8,216 nucleotides of DNA, taken from NCBI GenBank assembly GCA_902766845.1, contig CACXFD010000093.1, positions 1 through 8,216 of the forward strand. Direction: 5' to 3'. The position numbers were made by a program, and so were the translations under genes. Below are positions 7,131 through 8,216 of the stretch, piece after piece. Origin of the DNA: an uncultured Lachnospiraceae bacterium (GTDB taxonomy: Bacteria > Bacillota > Clostridia > Lachnospirales > Lachnospiraceae). The notes beneath the pieces were generated by a model. The model was not told the DNA's origin. It saw only the letters and a program-made list of their open reading frames with translations, and made no database searches. Every line of letters begins with the position of its first letter. Position 1 is the first letter of the stretch.

Positions 7131-7993
7131 AACGCATCCTGATGACCGTCGCCTATGACGGGACGGCCTACTGCGGCTGGCAGATGCAGCCGAACGGGCA
7201 GACGGTGGAAGAGGTGCTGGACAGCCATCTGTCACGTCTCCTGAAGGAGGACGTGCACGTGATCGGCGCCAGCCGGACCGATTCGGGCGTCCACGCCCGC
7301 GGCAACGTCTGCGTCTTCGATACCGAAACGCGGATCCCGCCGGATAAGATCGCCTTCGCGCTCAACCAGAGCCTGCCGGAGGATATCCGGATCCAGGAGA
7401 GCCGCCGGGTACGCGCGGATTTCCATCCGCGTCACTGCAGCACGGTCAAAACGTATAAGTACCGCATCTGGAACAGCCGCCACGGCATGCCGACCGAGCG
7501 GCTGACCTCGTACTTCGTGTTTACGCCGCTGGATACCGACAAGATGCGCGAGGCGGCGAAGCGCTTCCTCGGAACGCACGATTTTGCGTCGTTCTGCACG
7601 CCCCAGCCCCAGGTCACGGACACGGTCCGCACACTGTATGACTTCACGGTGGAGCGGGACGGGGACCTCCTGACGTTCACGGTCACCGGCTCCGGCTTCC
7701 TGTATCACATGGTCCGGATCCTGGTCGGGACGCTGCTGCAGGTAGGGCGCGGCATGATCGCGCCTGAAGACGTGAGCCGCATCCTGGAAGCGCGGGACCG
7801 CCACGCGGCCCCGGCGATGATCCCGGCCCGCGGGCTCACGCTCTGGGAGATCCGCTTTGCAGAGGATCCGGCTGAAGGACTCACATCCGAACCGGACGAG
7901 AACGGACCGGACGGTCCGAAGGCCGGCAGACCGGAGGAAAACGGTCCGGACCCGGAAGCGGCGGAAGAGGACCAAAGTCTCAAAAAAGCTTGA
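7127..7993 (+). CDS. truA: tRNA pseudouridine(38-40) synthase with an acidic C-terminal tail
   Basis: TruA converts uridines 38, 39 and 40 in tRNA anticodon arms to pseudouridine. The catalytic Asp52 lies in GASRTDSGVHARG. Other family landmarks are the N-terminal VAYDGTAYCGWQ, FHPRHCSTVKTYKYRIWN (about 101-118), FLGTHDFASFC, GSGFLYHMVRILVGTLLQVGRG and the closing APAMIPARGLTLWEIRF, where the core ends near residue 244. The protein is 288 residues, longer than the usual ~245-260. Residues 245-288 form an extra tail rich in Glu, Asp, Pro and Gly, in which ENGPD occurs twice (258-262 and 271-275). The last codons run into the A-tracts before the rplM promoter. The order ecfT-truA-rplM is common in Bacillota. 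The assignment is firm; a function for the tail is unknown. Confidence 0.96.
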   Translation: MKRILMTVAYDGTAYCGWQMQPNGQTVEEVLDSHLSRLLKEDVHVIGASRTDSGVHARGNVCVFDTETRIPPDKIAFALNQSLPEDIRIQESRRVRADFHPRHCSTVKTYKYRIWNSRHGMPTERLTSYFVFTPLDTDKMREAAKRFLGTHDFASFCTPQPQVTDTVRTLYDFTVERDGDLLTFTVTGSGFLYHMVRILVGTLLQVGRGMIAPEDVSRILEARDRHAAPAMIPARGLTLWEIRFAEDPAEGLTSEPDENGPDGPKAGRPEENGPDPEAAEEDQSLKKA

Positions 7994-8009
7994 AAATATG
8001 CGGAAAAAA
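7982..8009 (+). promoter_or_regulatory. Phased A-tracts upstream of the rplM promoter (UP-element-like)
   Basis: Three A-tracts, 7982-7987 (A6), 7993-7996 (A4) and 8004-8009 (A6), have centres 10 and 12 bp apart, about one helical turn each, and end 4 bp before the -35 box. In a GC-rich genome this stands out and resembles an UP element or a bent upstream region that raises promoter strength. The first tract lies inside the last codons of truA. Confidence 0.5.
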
Positions 8010-8013
8010 CCGC
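8000..8013. terminator. Perfect 4-bp hairpin GCGG-A6-CCGC after truA; weak terminator or operator
   Basis: GCGG (8000-8003) and CCGC (8010-8013) pair perfectly around an A6 loop, 6 nt after the truA stop and directly before the -35 box. Only two T residues follow, so it is a poor intrinsic terminator. It could slow readthrough from truA, or the symmetry may be incidental to the A-tract. Confidence 0.25.
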
Positions 8014-8042
8014 TTGACACGGTCTGACCCGCATACTATAAT
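8014..8042 (+). promoter_or_regulatory. Consensus sigma-A promoter for rplM
   Basis: TTGACA at 8014-8019 and TATAAT at 8037-8042 are both perfect consensus hexamers separated by the ideal 17 bp. Transcription should start near 8047-8049, giving a leader of about 93-95 nt. This separates rplM from the upstream operon and suggests high expression, as expected for a ribosomal protein gene. Confidence 0.92.
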
Positions 8043-8047
8043 ATAAA

Positions 8048-8119
8048 GGCTGTTGCGGACGGGCCGGTCTCAGCCAAAGCCCCGGTAAGGACAGGTCATC
8101 CGTACAGAAACGGTTTTTT
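8048..8119 (+). promoter_or_regulatory. Structured 5' leader of rplM, candidate L13 autoregulatory element
   Basis: The predicted transcript starts with GGCUG (8048-8052), which pairs perfectly with CAGCC (8071-8075); inside, GAC (8058-8060) can pair with GUC (8067-8069) around a GGGCCG loop. Near the 3' end, CCGU (8100-8103) pairs with ACGG (8110-8113) and is followed by U6 (8114-8119), a short terminator-like shape. Its 5' arm can instead pair upstream, either 8054-8059 with 8099-8104 or 8059-8063 with 8099-8103, giving a possible switch. Rfam describes an L13 leader upstream of rplM in Bacillota; I infer this is a relative but could not test it. The 4-bp terminator stem is weak, so termination itself is uncertain. 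Confidence 0.5.
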
Positions 8120-8129
8120 GAACATTAAT

Positions 8130-8135
8130 GGAGGT
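8130..8135 (+). promoter_or_regulatory. Ribosome binding site of rplM
   Basis: GGAGGT at 8130-8135 lies 6 nt before ATG 8142, and together with the typical L13 N-terminus fixes the start. Confidence 0.85.
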
Positions 8136-8141
8136 TAGGTC

Positions 8142-8216
8142 ATGAATACGTTTATGGCAAGTCCCGCGACCATTGACAGAAAATGGTACGTTGTAGACGC
8201 CGCAGGATATACGCTG
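8142..8216 (+). CDS. rplM: 50S ribosomal protein L13, first 25 codons (3' end outside the window)
   Basis: L13 is an early-assembling 23S rRNA-binding protein of the large ribosomal subunit. Only residues 1-25 are visible. They contain TFMASPATIDRKWYVVDAAG, a typical Bacillota L13 start in which the KWYVVDA segment leads into the conserved GRLAS region, which would lie just past the edge. The position after truA is the conserved order in Bacillota, where rpsI (S9) usually follows. The gene has its own strong promoter and leader. Codons here are less GC-biased than in the upstream genes, as is common in highly expressed ribosomal protein genes. Confidence 0.93.
   Translation, partial: MNTFMASPATIDRKWYVVDAAGYTL

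Noticed and set aside
4367..7137. Long minus-strand open frames across ecfA and ecfT
   Set aside because: Same antisense artefact: no domain, no ribosome binding site, and all real motifs are on the + strand.

Overview
The window looks like chromosomal housekeeping DNA from a GC-rich member of the Bacillota, most likely class Clostridia and plausibly near Lachnospiraceae. This is inferred from gene order (leuB-ilvD-ilvB, and an ECF transporter core followed by truA and rplM), from strong AGGAGG-like ribosome binding sites, and from the style of the proteins, including the first residues of L13. No database search was possible. All genes lie on the + strand and are tightly packed. I see no mobile element, CRISPR array, tRNA or rRNA.

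Layout. Positions 1-789 are the 3' part of leuB (3-isopropylmalate dehydrogenase). A 111-nt gap with a degenerate ~14-nt repeat follows, then ilvD (901-2574, dihydroxyacid dehydratase) and ilvB (2601-4277, acetolactate synthase catalytic subunit). This is the end of a leucine/valine/isoleucine biosynthesis operon. The ilvB stop overlaps by 4 nt (ATGA) the start of a 651-residue protein (4274-6229) that carries both ECF transporter ATPases, EcfA1 then EcfA2, joined by a ~78-residue low-complexity linker. Its stop overlaps by 4 nt the start of ecfT (6226-7026). After a 100-nt gap that may encode a 19-residue peptide comes truA (7127-7993), whose product has an unusual acidic C-terminal tail. A 148-nt AT-richer region then holds a consensus sigma-A promoter and a structured leader before rplM (8142 to the window edge; L13).

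How the parts work together. LeuB, IlvD and IlvB make branched-chain amino acids. EcfA and EcfT form the energising module that powers vitamin uptake through separate substrate-binding S components. No S component is present here, as expected for the shared (group II) type. Acetolactate synthase needs thiamine diphosphate and FAD, and their vitamin precursors are typical ECF cargo, so the close coupling of ilvB to ecfA is suggestive, though this may be coincidence. TruA modifies tRNA anticodon arms, and rplM begins a separately promoted ribosomal protein operon.

Most notable points: the one-chain EcfA1-EcfA2 fusion with its disordered linker; the junction of the leu/ilv operon with the ECF block, where many Bacillota have rplQ; the rplM leader with a small hairpin plus U-run that competing upstream pairings could disrupt; and the repeat array before ilvD. 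I did not find a clearly new biological system.
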